From NCBI GenBank assembly GCA_963838155.1, contig CAWIQE010000004.1, forward strand, positions 310,001-374,000: a stretch of DNA of 64,000 bases, given 5' to 3'. Below are positions 9,197 to 19,863 of this stretch, piece after piece. The notes below the pieces were generated by a model. That model saw only the letters and a list, made by a program, of their open reading frames with translations, had not been told where the DNA came from and ran no database searches. The position numbers were made by a program, and so were the translations under genes. Position 1 is the stretch's first letter. Each line of letters starts with the position of its first letter. This DNA is from Pararhizobium_B sp963838155 (GTDB lineage: Bacteria; Pseudomonadota; Alphaproteobacteria; Rhizobiales; Rhizobiaceae).

Positions 9197-10653
9197 CACA
9201 CCCCGCTTGCCGGAATGCCGGAGCGCTCGACCTTGCGCGGAGCGGTGAGCTCCTTCCATGTCGAGAGCGCCTTGTTGACGGCGGTGAACGGTTCGCGCGG
9301 CACGTACTGGCCGTGACCCTGCTCGGGCTTCATGGTTCCGTCGTCGACGGCCACCCGCCCGCGCGTCATGGTGTAGCGCGGCATTCCCTTGACCTTCATT
9401 CCCTCGAAGACGTTGTAGTCGATCGCGGATTGCTGCGTCTTGGCGGAGATCGTCTTTTCCTTGGCGGGGTCCCAGACCACGAGGTCGGCATCGGCGCCGA
9501 CGAGCACGGCCCCCTTCTTCGGATAGAGGTTCAGGATCTTGGCGATGTTGGTGGAGGTGACGGCGACGAACTCGTTCATCGTCAGCCGGCCGGTCGACAC
9601 GCCGTGCGTCCACAGCAGCGGCAACCGGTCCTCGACGCCGCCCGTGCCGTTCGGGATCTTGGTGAAGTCCCCGATGCCGGTGCGCTTCTGCTCGGTGGTG
9701 AAGGCGCAGTGGTCGGTCGCCACCACCTGCAGCGAGCCCGCCTGCAGGCCGGCCCAGAGCGAATCCTGGTGCTTCTTGTTGCGGAAGGGCGGGCTCATCA
9801 CGCGGCGGGCGGAATGGTCCCAGTCCTTGTCGAAATATTCGCTTTCGTCGAGCAGCAGGTGCTGGACCAGCGGCTCTCCGTAGACGCGCATGCCCTTCTG
9901 CCGGGCGCGGCGGATCGCTTCGTGGCTTTCCTCGCAGGAGGTGTGGACGACGTAGAGCGGAACGCCGGCCATGTCGGCGATCATGATCGCCCGGTTCGTG
10001 GCCTCGCCCTCGACCTCGGGCGGACGGGAATAGGCATGGCCCTCCGGGCCGTCGTTGCCCTCGGCCATGAGCCTGGCCTGGAGCTGGGCGACGACGTCGC
10101 CGTTCTCGGCATGGACGAGCGGCATCGCGCCGAGTTCGGCGCAGCGCTGGAACGAGGCGTACATCTCGTCGTCGTCGACCATCAGGGCGCCCTTATAGGC
10201 CATGAAGTGCTTGAAGGTGTTGATGCCCTTCTCCCGCACCACGGTCTCCATCTCGTTGAAGACCTGCTCGCTCCACCAGGTGATCGCCATGTGGTAGGAG
10301 TAGTCGCAATGCGCCATGGTGGACTTGTTGTGCCACATCTGCAGCGCCTCCAGCAGCGACTGGCCGGGCGAGGGGAGCGCGAAGTCGACGAGCATCGTCG
10401 TTCCGCCGGCGAGCGCCGCGCGGGTGCCGGAATCGAAGTTGTCGGAGGAGTAGGTGCCCATGAACGGCATCTCGAGATGGGTGTGCGGGTCGATCCCGCC
10501 CGGCATCACGTAGCAGCCGGTCGCGTCGAGCGTCGCGTCGCCGGCGAGGTTCGGTCCGATCTCGGCGATCTTGCCGTTCTCGACCCTGACGTCCGACTTG
10601 TAGGTCAGGTCGGCCGTGACGATCGTGCCGTTCTTGATGACCGTGCTTGCCAT
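9196..10653 (-). CDS. hydA: Dihydropyrimidinase (D-hydantoinase)
   Basis: This 485-residue cyclic amidohydrolase opens dihydrouracil or dihydrothymine to N-carbamoyl-beta-alanine or N-carbamoyl-beta-aminoisobutyrate. The HxH metal motif is in GGIDPHTHLEMPFMG near residue 60, the lysine that is carboxylated in the family lies in KHFMAYKG near residue 150, and HAENGD, VVHTSCEESHEA and the Asp of ATDHCAF complete the binuclear zinc site. AGAGGA precedes the ATG. It is preceded by a class II aldolase-like gene and followed by the importer ATPase. Together with PreTA, the amidase and the aminotransferase in this window it forms the reductive pyrimidine route. Confidence 0.95.
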   Translation of the reverse strand: MASTVIKNGTIVTADLTYKSDVRVENGKIAEIGPNLAGDATLDATGCYVMPGGIDPHTHLEMPFMGTYSSDNFDSGTRAALAGGTTMLVDFALPSPGQSLLEALQMWHNKSTMAHCDYSYHMAITWWSEQVFNEMETVVREKGINTFKHFMAYKGALMVDDDEMYASFQRCAELGAMPLVHAENGDVVAQLQARLMAEGNDGPEGHAYSRPPEVEGEATNRAIMIADMAGVPLYVVHTSCEESHEAIRRARQKGMRVYGEPLVQHLLLDESEYFDKDWDHSARRVMSPPFRNKKHQDSLWAGLQAGSLQVVATDHCAFTTEQKRTGIGDFTKIPNGTGGVEDRLPLLWTHGVSTGRLTMNEFVAVTSTNIAKILNLYPKKGAVLVGADADLVVWDPAKEKTISAKTQQSAIDYNVFEGMKVKGMPRYTMTRGRVAVDDGTMKPEQGHGQYVPREPFTAVNKALSTWKELTAPRKVERSGIPASGV

Positions 10654-10690
10654 ATCCTCTTTCCCTTCGTCTCGTTTCCGTTTGCGCCGC

Positions 10691-11443
10691 TCAGGCGGCG
10701 TAGCCGGGATCCTCGCGGTCGAGGATCCGTTTCATTTCCGCGAAATGCGAGAATTCCGCATCCGCGTAGACTTCCCATTCGGCCGCGGTGCGTTCGGCCA
10801 GGTCGTCGTCCATGATCGCCAGCGGCTGGCCCGTGGAATAGGCGAGGACCATGGTGCGGGCGGCGCGTTCCAGGTGATACAACGCATCGTAGGCCTGGGC
10901 GACGGTCGGCGCGACGACGGTGACGCCGTGATTGCCCATCATGACGGAGGACCGGTTGCCGAGCGTCGCGGCGACGCGTTCGCCCTCGCTCTCGTCGGTG
11001 GCGATGCCGCCGAAGGAGAGGTCGATCGCCATGCGCCGGAAGAAGCGGGCCGTCACCTGGTCGATCGGCTTGATGGACGGATCCTTCAGGGTGGCGAGCG
11101 CCGTGGCATGGGGCGGATGCAGGTGCAGCGCCACGCGGGCGTGGGGGACGAGGCGGTGGATCGCGGAATGGATCGACCATGCCGACGGATCGGGCGCGTC
11201 GGGCCGGTTCATCGTCTCGCGGTCGTCGGCGTCGACCAGGAGCAGGTCGCTGGCGCTGAGCATGGAGAAGTGCCGCCAGCGCGGATTGACGAGAAATTTC
11301 TTCCCGTCCGGCGATACGGCGGCGCTGAAATGGTTGGCGACGCCCTCGTGCCAGTCGGCGCGCGCCGCCAGGCGGAATGCGGCGGCGAGATCCACCCTGA
11401 GCTGCCGCTCGCCGGCATCGTCGATCGTTTCGGCGCGAGGCAT
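10691..11443 (-). CDS. Class II aldolase/adducin family protein
   Basis: This 250-residue protein has the class II aldolase fold. HEGVANHFSAAV near residue 28 is the family's N-terminal signature, HLHPPHATALATL carries the metal-binding histidines, and MMGNHGVTVVAPTVAQAYDALY is the conserved third metal region. The metal site looks complete, so it should be an active lyase or epimerase rather than an adducin. It lies between the amidase (5 bp) and dihydropyrimidinase (37 bp) genes. No aldolase step is needed for pyrimidine degradation, so its substrate is unknown. It could process a sugar or aldehyde released from nucleosides or act on a malonate-semialdehyde-related product (inference). Confidence 0.87.
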   Translation of the reverse strand: MPRAETIDDAGERQLRVDLAAAFRLAARADWHEGVANHFSAAVSPDGKKFLVNPRWRHFSMLSASDLLLVDADDRETMNRPDAPDPSAWSIHSAIHRLVPHARVALHLHPPHATALATLKDPSIKPIDQVTARFFRRMAIDLSFGGIATDESEGERVAATLGNRSSVMMGNHGVTVVAPTVAQAYDALYHLERAARTMVLAYSTGQPLAIMDDDLAERTAAEWEVYADAEFSHFAEMKRILDREDPGYAA

Positions 11444-11448
11444 TCGTC

Positions 11449-12699
11449 CTACTCCACGATCCCGGCGGTCTCGACCACGGCATGAAAGAGCACGTCGACG
11501 CCGGCCGTCGCCCATTCCTTGGAGATTTCCTCCGCTTCGTTGTGGGAGAGGCCGTCGACGCAGGGGCACATCACCATGGCCGTGGGCGCCACGCGGGAGA
11601 TCCAGCAGGCGTCGTGGCCGGCGCCGGACACGATGTTGCGATGCGAGTAGCCGAGCCGTTCGGCCGCGTCGCGCACGGCCTTGACGCATGTCTCGTCGAA
11701 CTCGACCGGATCGAAACCGCCGACCTTCTCGAAGTCGACGTCGAGCTCCATGTCCTTGCAGATCGCGCGGGCGCCTTCGGCAAGGCGCTGCTCCATGTCC
11801 TTGATGACGGCGAGGTCCGGCGAGCGGAAGTCGACGGTGAAGACGGCCTTGCCGGGAATGACGTTGCGCGAGTTCGGGAAGACTTCGATATGGCCGGCGG
11901 CGCCGACGGCGTGGGGCTTGTGCGACCAGGCGATCTCGTCGACGAGTTCGAGGATGCGCGCCATGCCGAGCCCGGCGTTGCGGCGCATGGGCATCGGCGT
12001 GGATCCGGTGTGGCTGTCCTTTCCGGTCACGGTCACCTGGGTCCAGGAGAGGCCCTGGCCATGGGTGACGACGCCGATGTCCTTGCCTTCCGCCTCGAGG
12101 ATCGGGCCCTGCTCGATGTGGAGTTCGAACATGGCGTGCATCTTGCGCTCGCCGACCTTCTCGTCGCCCTTCCAGCCGATGCGTTCGAGTTCGTCCCCGA
12201 AGCGCTTGCCTTTGGCGTCGACCCGGTCGTAGGCCCAGTCGCGCTCGTGGACGCCGGCGAAGACACCCGAGGCGAGCATGGCGGGAGCGTAGCGGGTACC
12301 CTCCTCGTTGGTCCAGTTGGTGACGACGATCGGATGGCGCGTCTTGATGTCGAGATCGTTCAGCGTACGCACCAGCTCGAGGCCGCCGAGGACGCCGAGG
12401 ACGCCGTCGTACTTGCCGCCGGTCGGCTGGGTGTCGAGATGGGAGCCGACATAGACGGGCAGGGCATCCGGATCGGTGCCCTCGCGGCGGGCGAACATGT
12501 TGCCCAGCTCGTCGACGCCCATGGTGAGGCCGGCCTCGTCGCACCAGCGCTTGAACAGGTGGCGGCCCTCGCCGTCCTCGTCCGTCAGGGTCTGCCGGTT
12601 GTTTCCGCCGGCGACGCCGGGACCGATCTTCGCCATCTCCATGATGGAGTCCCAGAGACGGTCGCCGTCGATCCTGAGATTTGCTGCCGGTGCTGCCAT
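11449..12699 (-). CDS. Zn-dependent N-carbamoyl-beta-alanine amidohydrolase (M20 hydantoinase/carbamoylase family)
   Basis: This 416-residue enzyme removes the carbamoyl group from N-carbamoyl-beta-alanine, giving beta-alanine, CO2 and ammonia. Its M20 features are GSHLDTQPTGGKYDGVLGVLGGLE (metal His and Asp), TNWTNEEGTRYAPAMLASG (catalytic Glu pair), HIEQGPILE and the late SGAGHDACWI with HNEAEE. These distinguish the hydantoinase/carbamoylase subgroup from peptidases. GAGGGA precedes the ATG. Its location between the semialdehyde dehydrogenase and dihydropyrimidinase genes supports beta-ureidopropionase rather than L-carbamoylase or allantoate amidohydrolase function, which belong to the same family. 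Confidence 0.9.
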   Translation of the reverse strand: MAAPAANLRIDGDRLWDSIMEMAKIGPGVAGGNNRQTLTDEDGEGRHLFKRWCDEAGLTMGVDELGNMFARREGTDPDALPVYVGSHLDTQPTGGKYDGVLGVLGGLELVRTLNDLDIKTRHPIVVTNWTNEEGTRYAPAMLASGVFAGVHERDWAYDRVDAKGKRFGDELERIGWKGDEKVGERKMHAMFELHIEQGPILEAEGKDIGVVTHGQGLSWTQVTVTGKDSHTGSTPMPMRRNAGLGMARILELVDEIAWSHKPHAVGAAGHIEVFPNSRNVIPGKAVFTVDFRSPDLAVIKDMEQRLAEGARAICKDMELDVDFEKVGGFDPVEFDETCVKAVRDAAERLGYSHRNIVSGAGHDACWISRVAPTAMVMCPCVDGLSHNEAEEISKEWATAGVDVLFHAVVETAGIVE

Positions 12700-12739
12700 G
12701 GGTTTTCCCTCTTTTCTCGTGGCGGTGCCTCGACGGGCA

Positions 12740-14229
<1,490 letters not shown>

Positions 14230-14233
<4 letters not shown>

Positions 14234-15558
14234 TCGATCTCCGACAGCACGGAGCGGATGCAGTCGACCAGGCGGTCGATGTGCTCCTTCTCGATGATCA
14301 GCGGCGGCGACAGCGCGATGATGTCGCCGGTGGTGCGGATGAGGCAGCCTTCCTCGTAGGCCTTGACGAAGGCGGAGAAGGCGCGGCGGGTCGGCTGGCC
14401 CTCGATGGGCTCCAGCTCGATGGCTCCGATCAGGCCGATGTTGCGGATGTCGACGACATGCCGTGCGTCCTTGAGCGAATGAAGCGCGTCTTCCCAGTAT
14501 TGCGCCAGCTCCGCGCCGCGGGTGAGGAGGCCTTCTTCCTTGTAGGTTTCGAGCGTCGCCAGGCCCGCCGCCGCGGCGATCGGGTTGCCCGAATAGGTGT
14601 AGCCGTGGAAGAACTCGATCATGTGTTCCGGGCCGGTCATGAAGGCGTCGTGGATTTCGCTCGTCACGAAGACCGCCCCCATCGGGATGACGCCGTTGGT
14701 CAGGCCCTTGGCCGTCGTGATGATGTCCGGCTTGACGTCGAAATAGTCGGCGGCGAACGGCGTCCCGAGACGGCCGAAGCCCGTTATCACTTCATCGAAG
14801 ATCAGAAGAATGCCGTGCTTCGTGCAGATATCGCGCAGCTTCTTCAGGTAGCCCTTCGGCGGTATCAGGACGCCGGTCGATCCCGCGACCGGCTCGACGA
14901 TGACCGCGGCGATGGTGGACGCGTCGTGCAGGGCGACGATGCGCTCCAGTTCGCTGGCGATGTCGCCGCCATGCTCCGGCTCCCCGCGGGTGAAGGCGTT
15001 GCGGCCGGGCAAATGCGTATGCGGCATGTGGTCGACGCCGGTCAGGAGCGTTCCGAACATCTTGCGGTTGGCGACGATCCCGCCGACCGAGATGCCGCCG
15101 AAATTGACGCCGTGATAGCCGCGCTCGCGGCCGATCAGGCGGAAGCGCGAACCGTCGCCGCGGACGCGGTGGTAGGCGAGGGCGACCTTCAGGGCCGTCT
15201 CGACGGACTCCGAACCGGAGTTGGTGAAGAGGACGTGGTCGAAGCCTTCCGGCGCGAGGTCGACGAGGCGGTTGGCGAGTTCGAAGGCCTTGGGATGGCC
15301 CATCTGGAAGGCGGGAGCGTAGTCGAGTTCGCCCGCCTGCCGGGCGATCGCCTCGGTGATCTTCGGGCGGCAGTGTCCGGCGTTGACGCACCAGAGGCCG
15401 GCCGTGCCGTCCAGGACCTTGCGGCCGTCGGAGGTTTCGTAGTGCATGTCCTTTGCACCGACGAACATGCGCGGCGACTTCTTGAACTGGCGGTTGGCCG
15501 TGAAAGGCATCCAGAAGGCGCGCAGGTCGTTGGGCGTGGTGCTCAGTCGGTTCGACAT
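14230..15558 (-). CDS. Omega-amino acid (beta-alanine):pyruvate aminotransferase
   Basis: This is a 442-residue class III PLP aminotransferase. VLDGTAGLWCVNAGHCRPKI, FTNSGSESVETALK, the Asp of IFDEVITGFGRLG and the PLP lysine in TTAKGLTNGVIPMG match beta-alanine:pyruvate transaminases. The ATG at 15558 is preferred over an in-frame ATG at 15663, because the extra 35 residues are not family-like and the upstream start would lie on top of the RutR-like palindrome. It is the first gene of the minus-strand array and diverges from rutR. It converts beta-alanine or 3-aminoisobutyrate to the semialdehyde that mmsA consumes. Confidence 0.92.
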
Positions 15559-15850
15559 GACCGTGACTCCCGATTTCGTCATTCCCTCGGGCGGACGGCC
15601 CGAACAGTCAAGTGCGCTTTTCGTTCTGTCGTTGCGCTTGCAAATTCTTGACTGTTTGATCAAACTCTATCAGCACAATATGACCGGTCAAGGTCAATTC
15701 GAGGTTACGGGACCGGTATCGTCCGGTGAAGGGGATGCGAATGCGCGCTTGCATGGCGATCGGCCCGGCGGCCGGCCAAGACCGTCTCCCGCACTGGCTC
15801 CCACATCGGCTCCCGCACCGGTCGGCGACGTCCTGCCCGGGGGCGGTCTG
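15559..15850. promoter_or_regulatory. Divergent promoter region between pyrimidine array and rutR
   Basis: This 292-bp intergenic region must hold the promoters of the 15-kb minus-strand array and of rutR. It is AT-richer than its surroundings between 15600 and 15700 and contains two palindromes described separately. I could not assign -35/-10 boxes with confidence on either strand. Confidence 0.6.
15648..15663. promoter_or_regulatory. Candidate RutR operator
   Basis: The sequence TTGACTGTTTGATCAA fits the E. coli RutR consensus TTGACCANNTGGTCAA at 11 of the 14 specified positions and is itself an imperfect palindrome. A 10-bp perfect palindrome, TGACCGGTCA, follows at 15681-15690. Position between rutR and the catabolic array suggests autoregulation and repression that is relieved by uracil or thymine, as known for RutR. 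Confidence 0.65.
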
Positions 15851-16486
15851 ATGGCTACGTCGGAGGCGACGCAGCGCGAAACGCGTATCCAGCGGGAAAA
15901 CCGCGAGCGGATTCTCGATGCCGCGCTCGAGGTGTTCTCGCAGCACGGCTTCCGGGGCTCGACCATCGACCAGATCGCGTCGGGCGCCGGCATGTCGAAG
16001 CCGAACCTTCTCTATTATTTTCGCCGCAAGCAGGACATCTACGAGGCGGTGCTCGCCAACCTGCTCGATACCTGGCTCGATCCCCTGCGCGAAATGCGGC
16101 CGGACGGCGATCCGCTGACCGAAATCCAGGGATACATTCGCCGCAAGCTGGAAATGTCGCGCGATTTCCCCCGCGAAAGCCGCCTGTTCGCCAACGAAAT
16201 CCTGCAGGGGGCGCCGCGGATCGGAAAGCTCCTGCACGGGGACCTGAAACGGCTGGTCGACGAGAAGGCGCAGGTGCTGCAGCGCTGGATGCGCGAAAAG
16301 AAGCTGGCTCCGGTCGATCCGTGGCACCTGATCTTCTCGATCTGGGCGACGACGCAGCACTATGCCGACTTCGACGTGCAGGTGCGCGCGGTGCTGGGAC
16401 GCGAACGCGACGGCGAGGGGCGGTTCCACGACGCGGCCCGCTTCCTGTCGACGCTCTATGCGGAGGGCCTGCGCCCGCGCGGATGA
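15851..16486 (+). CDS. rutR: TetR-family regulator RutR (pyrimidine utilisation)
   Basis: This is a 211-residue repressor. The N-terminal helix-turn-helix covers residues 18-65 (RERILDAALEVFSQHGFRG to SKPNLLYYFRRKQDIYEAVL). The C-terminal domain has YIRRKLEMSRDFPRESRLFANEILQG and FSIWATTQHYADFDVQVRAVLG, which match RutR rather than general TetR proteins. In E. coli RutR binds uracil and thymine and controls pyrimidine and carbamoyl-phosphate genes. Here it is divergent from the reductive pathway array instead of the Rut pathway. The ATG at 15851 is chosen because the family begins shortly before the HTH; longer in-frame extensions cross the operator region. Confidence 0.9.
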   Translation: MATSEATQRETRIQRENRERILDAALEVFSQHGFRGSTIDQIASGAGMSKPNLLYYFRRKQDIYEAVLANLLDTWLDPLREMRPDGDPLTEIQGYIRRKLEMSRDFPRESRLFANEILQGAPRIGKLLHGDLKRLVDEKAQVLQRWMREKKLAPVDPWHLIFSIWATTQHYADFDVQVRAVLGRERDGEGRFHDAARFLSTLYAEGLRPRG

Positions 16487-16510
16487 AATGCCGGCCGGGC
16501 GACCGCGGCC

Positions 16511-17224
16511 TCAGTCGAGCGCGTCCAGTTCGGGATAGTGGCGGAAGACGCCGCTTTCGCTGAAGGGGAGCCGCCGTTCGCTCTCGAGATAGGCGGCGAC
16601 GTTCGGGCGGGCGGCGACCATGCCGTGCAGCGCGCCGATCTTGGGATAGCGGGGCAGGAGATTGCCCATGCGCTGCGGGAAGGCGTAGGCCAACCCCTCC
16701 GTCACCTGGAAGAGCGAAAGATCCGCATAGGTGAGGCGGTCGCCGACGAGGTGCTCCGGTCCGCGCGGATTGCGCGCGAGGATGGTTTCGAACCAGGCCA
16801 GGAACTTCGGAATGCGCATGTGACGGAATTGCTCGGCCCGGCGGGCGGCCTCCGGCCTCTGCTCCTCGTAATAGCTCGCGGTTCCGATGGGGTGATGGAC
16901 GTCGTGCGCCTCGTCGACCAGGTCGCAGAGCGTCAGCTGGATCTGGTGGGTCCACAGCTTCGACCGGTCGTCGTCCGGAACCAGGCCCAGCTTGGGACCG
17001 AGATGGAGGAGGATGGCTGGCATCTGACCGACCAGCACGTCACCGTCCCTCAGGAAGGGCGGTGCGAAGGACGGCGTCTCCGCGCCGTCCATCAGGTGGA
17101 CGGCCGCGCCGTCCCCCCGCTCGCGGTTGACGTCGCGGTAGCGGGCACCGGCTTCCTCCAGCGCCAGCCGGACGAATTCGCCGCGCCCCTGGATTTCGCT
17201 CCAGTAGAAGAGTTCGTAGATCAT
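16511..17224 (-). CDS. Glutathione S-transferase family protein
   Basis: This 237-residue protein has the thioredoxin-like N-terminal half (MIYELFYWSEIQGRGEFVRLALEEAGARY) with a Tyr and Arg near the glutathione site, PSFAPPFLRDGDVLVGQMPAILLHLG as the cis-Pro and Glu/Gln-binding region, and an all-helical C-terminal half with VGDRLTYADLSLFQVTEGL. The ATG at 17224 is preferred to a TTG 9 bp upstream. It is convergent with rutR (24-bp gap) and divergent from the LOV kinase gene. No role in pyrimidine use is known; it may detoxify reactive aldehydes (inference). Confidence 0.88.
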   Translation of the reverse strand: MIYELFYWSEIQGRGEFVRLALEEAGARYRDVNRERGDGAAVHLMDGAETPSFAPPFLRDGDVLVGQMPAILLHLGPKLGLVPDDDRSKLWTHQIQLTLCDLVDEAHDVHHPIGTASYYEEQRPEAARRAEQFRHMRIPKFLAWFETILARNPRGPEHLVGDRLTYADLSLFQVTEGLAYAFPQRMGNLLPRYPKIGALHGMVAARPNVAAYLESERRLPFSESGVFRHYPELDALD

Positions 17225-17385
17225 GGTTCGCAATGCCCGGGGTCGCGTCTTCGTTCCAGATCTTATGTTATAGACAGGCTTCCGCCCGCTCAGATACGCA
17301 CGCCGTCGAAGAGACTGGAACGCCCTGCGCGAGGCGCCCTTATGCAGGGGCGTGGTCCGGAGGCATCAACGCGAAAGTCGTCACG

Positions 17386-18483
17386 TTGGAAAAATCTGAT
17401 GAAGACCGCCTGGTGGGCAAGCTGCCTCTGGAGCGGGGAATCGACGACCCCTTCGTGGCGGCGATCCACTCGGCCCGCATGCCCGTGATCCTCACGGATC
17501 CGAGGCAGGACGACAACCCGATCGTCTACGTCAACGACGCGTTCTGCCGGATGACCGGCTATTCGCGCGAGGAGAGCGTCGGACGCAACTGCCGTTTTCT
17601 CCAGGGGCCAGGGACGGATCCCGTCGCCGTCGAGGAGCTGCGTCAGGCGATCGAGCGGGAGCGGGAAATCTCGATCGAGCTCCTCAACTACCGAAAGGAC
17701 GGCCGCACGTTCCGCAACGCGATCCACGTCAGTCCCGTGTCCGCCGCGGACGGCGAGCTGCAGTTCTTCTTCTCCACGCAGGTGGACATGAGCGGGATGC
17801 GACGGACTGCGGGAGGCGCGGCGGAACCGGACGCCGCCTTGGCGGAAGCGGTCCGGGAGCGCACGGCCGAACTCGAGCGGGCGCTCGACGAGAAGACCCT
17901 GATGCTGCACGAGGTCGACCATCGGGTGAAGAACAATCTCCAGATGATTTCGGCCATGATGCGCAAGCAATTGCGGCTGTCGAACAGCGCGGCCGCGCAG
18001 GAAGCGCTTCGGGCGGCGCTTTCGCGCGTCGACACCCTCGGCGTGGTTCACCGGCGCCTCTACCAATCGGCGGACCTGGCCCGTTTCAGCGTCGCCCAGT
18101 TCATCGGCGAGACGATCCCCGACCTTCTAAGGGCGGCGGATCGCAGCGAGGTGTCCCTCGACCTCGACCTCGAGGATTTCACCCTTCCGGCGAAGTCGGC
18201 GTCCGCCTTCGCGCTGCTCGTCAACGAGCTCGTGACGAACGCGCTTAAGCACGCCTTTCCGGAAAGGGGCCGGGAGGGCCGCATTCTCGTGCGGACGCGG
18301 GCCGGGCCGGGTTCCATCACCATGACGATCGAAGACGACGGGATCGGCTTCGATCCGTCGGCGCCGCCGCGCGAGACGTTCGGCCGGCGCCTGATCGACG
18401 TGTTGGCCGCCCAGCTCGACGGGGGGCTCGAGTGGAGCGACGCCAGGCCTGGGACGCGCGCGACGCTGACGATCCCCGCCTGA
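17386..18483 (+). CDS. LOV-domain (blue-light) sensor histidine kinase
   Basis: This cytoplasmic photoreceptor kinase is about 365 residues from the TTG at 17386. The LOV domain (roughly 20-125) has GRNCRFLQGPGTD, whose cysteine (residue 69 from this start) would form the flavin adduct; Brucella LOV-HK also uses Cys69. The kinase core is HisKA_2 type: the phospho-acceptor His is in LHEVDHRVKNNLQM (about 179), the N box in LLVNELVTNALKHAF and the G box in IEDDGIGFD. An in-frame ATG at 17233 exists, but its 51 extra residues are not family-like and would leave only 8 bp to the divergent GST start; GTG 17413 is another option. No response regulator gene is adjacent. Confidence 0.9.
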   Translation: MEKSDEDRLVGKLPLERGIDDPFVAAIHSARMPVILTDPRQDDNPIVYVNDAFCRMTGYSREESVGRNCRFLQGPGTDPVAVEELRQAIEREREISIELLNYRKDGRTFRNAIHVSPVSAADGELQFFFSTQVDMSGMRRTAGGAAEPDAALAEAVRERTAELERALDEKTLMLHEVDHRVKNNLQMISAMMRKQLRLSNSAAAQEALRAALSRVDTLGVVHRRLYQSADLARFSVAQFIGETIPDLLRAADRSEVSLDLDLEDFTLPAKSASAFALLVNELVTNALKHAFPERGREGRILVRTRAGPGSITMTIEDDGIGFDPSAPPRETFGRRLIDVLAAQLDGGLEWSDARPGTRATLTIPA

Positions 18484-18538
18484 AGCGGCTCCGGCCGCCC
18501 GGATCGCTCCGGCGGCGTTTGCCTCTCCCGCGAAAAGG

Positions 18539-19849
18539 CTATTCCGCCGCCTGGCGGGCCGCCGGATTGTTCGGGTGGGTCGTCCAGTTCGCGTAGTCCG
18601 GATCGATCGGCCGGCCCGTGCGCGGATCGGTGCCCTCGGTCATCTCCACCATGGTGATGCAGTTCTCCACCGGGCAGACGTTGACGCACAGGTTGCAGCC
18701 GACGCACTCCTCGTCCTTCACCTCGAAGTGCCGCTTGCCGTCGACCGTCGCGGTGATGGCCTGGTGGGATGTGTCCTCGCAGGCGATGTGGCAGCGCCCG
18801 CACTCGATGCACAGGTCCTGGTCGATGCGTGCCTTGGTCACGTAGTTCAGGTTGAGATACTGCCAGTCCGTGACGTTCGGCACGGCCATTCCCTGGAAAT
18901 CGGCGATGGTCGCGTGGCCCTTCTCGTCCATCCAGCCGGACAGGCCCGAAATCATCTCCTGGACGATCTTGAAGCCGTAGGTCATGGCGGCCGTGCAGAC
19001 CTGCACCGTGCCGGAGCCGAGGGCGATGAACTCCGCCGCGTCGCGCCAGGTGGTGATGCCGCCGATGCCGGATATCGGCAGGCCGCGGGTTTCCGGATCG
19101 CGGGCGATCTCGGAGACCATGGACAGGGCGATCGGCTTGACCGCCGGTCCGCAATAGCCGCCGTGCGAGCCCTTGCCGTCGATCGACGGCTCCGGGGAAA
19201 AGGTGTCGAGATCGACGCTGGTGATCGAGTTGATCGTATTGATGAGGGACACCGCGTCGGCCCCTCCGGCGCGTGCGGCGCGGGCCGGGTAGCGGATGTC
19301 GGTGATGTTGGGGGTCAGTTTCACGATGACCGGCAGGCGGGTGTAGGCCTTGCACCATTCGGCGACCATCCGGATGTATTCCGGAACCTGGCCGACGGCC
19401 GAACCCATGCCGCGCTCGCTCATGCCGTGCGGGCAGCCGAAGTTCAGTTCGATGCCGTCGGCGCCGGTGTCCTCCACCCGCGGCAGGATCGCCTTCCAGG
19501 CGCTTTCCTCGCATGGGACCATGATCGACGCGATGAGGGCCCGGTCCGGCCAGCGCTTCTTGACCTCCGCCATCTCGGAGAGGTTGACCTCGAGGTCGCG
19601 GTCGGTGATCAGCTCGATGTTGTTCAGGCCCAGCAGCCGGCGGTCGGCGCCCCAGATGGCGCCGTAGCGCGGGCCGTTGACGTTGACGACCGGCGGGCCG
19701 GCCTCGCCGAGGGTCTTCCATACGACGCCGCCCCAGCCCGCCTCGAAGGCGCGCTCGACGTTGTAGGCCTTGTCCGTCGGCGGCGCCGAGGCCAGCCAGA
19801 AGGGATTGGGGGAGGTGATGCCGCAAAAATTCGTTGAAAGGTCTGCCAT
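18539..19849 (-). CDS. preA: NAD-dependent dihydropyrimidine dehydrogenase subunit PreA
   Basis: This 436-residue subunit reduces uracil or thymine to the dihydro form with PreT. The FMN-binding TIM barrel (residues 1-310) resembles dihydroorotate dehydrogenase, with NFCGITSPNPFWLASAPPTDK at the start and ELNFGCPHGMSERGMG in the active-site loop. The C-terminal part has two 4Fe-4S motifs, CIECGRCHIAC and CVGCNLCVNVCP. GGGAGG precedes the ATG. It lies 14 bp after preT on the same strand. It supplies the first step for the pathway encoded at 9-15.5 kb. Confidence 0.96.
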   Translation of the reverse strand: MADLSTNFCGITSPNPFWLASAPPTDKAYNVERAFEAGWGGVVWKTLGEAGPPVVNVNGPRYGAIWGADRRLLGLNNIELITDRDLEVNLSEMAEVKKRWPDRALIASIMVPCEESAWKAILPRVEDTGADGIELNFGCPHGMSERGMGSAVGQVPEYIRMVAEWCKAYTRLPVIVKLTPNITDIRYPARAARAGGADAVSLINTINSITSVDLDTFSPEPSIDGKGSHGGYCGPAVKPIALSMVSEIARDPETRGLPISGIGGITTWRDAAEFIALGSGTVQVCTAAMTYGFKIVQEMISGLSGWMDEKGHATIADFQGMAVPNVTDWQYLNLNYVTKARIDQDLCIECGRCHIACEDTSHQAITATVDGKRHFEVKDEECVGCNLCVNVCPVENCITMVEMTEGTDPRTGRPIDPDYANWTTHPNNPAARQAAE

Positions 19850-19863
19850 GAGATCCTCCCGTC

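Noticed and set aside
18484..18538. Terminator between the LOV kinase gene and preA
   Set aside because: GC-rich partial complementarity only; no clean stem and no T-run.
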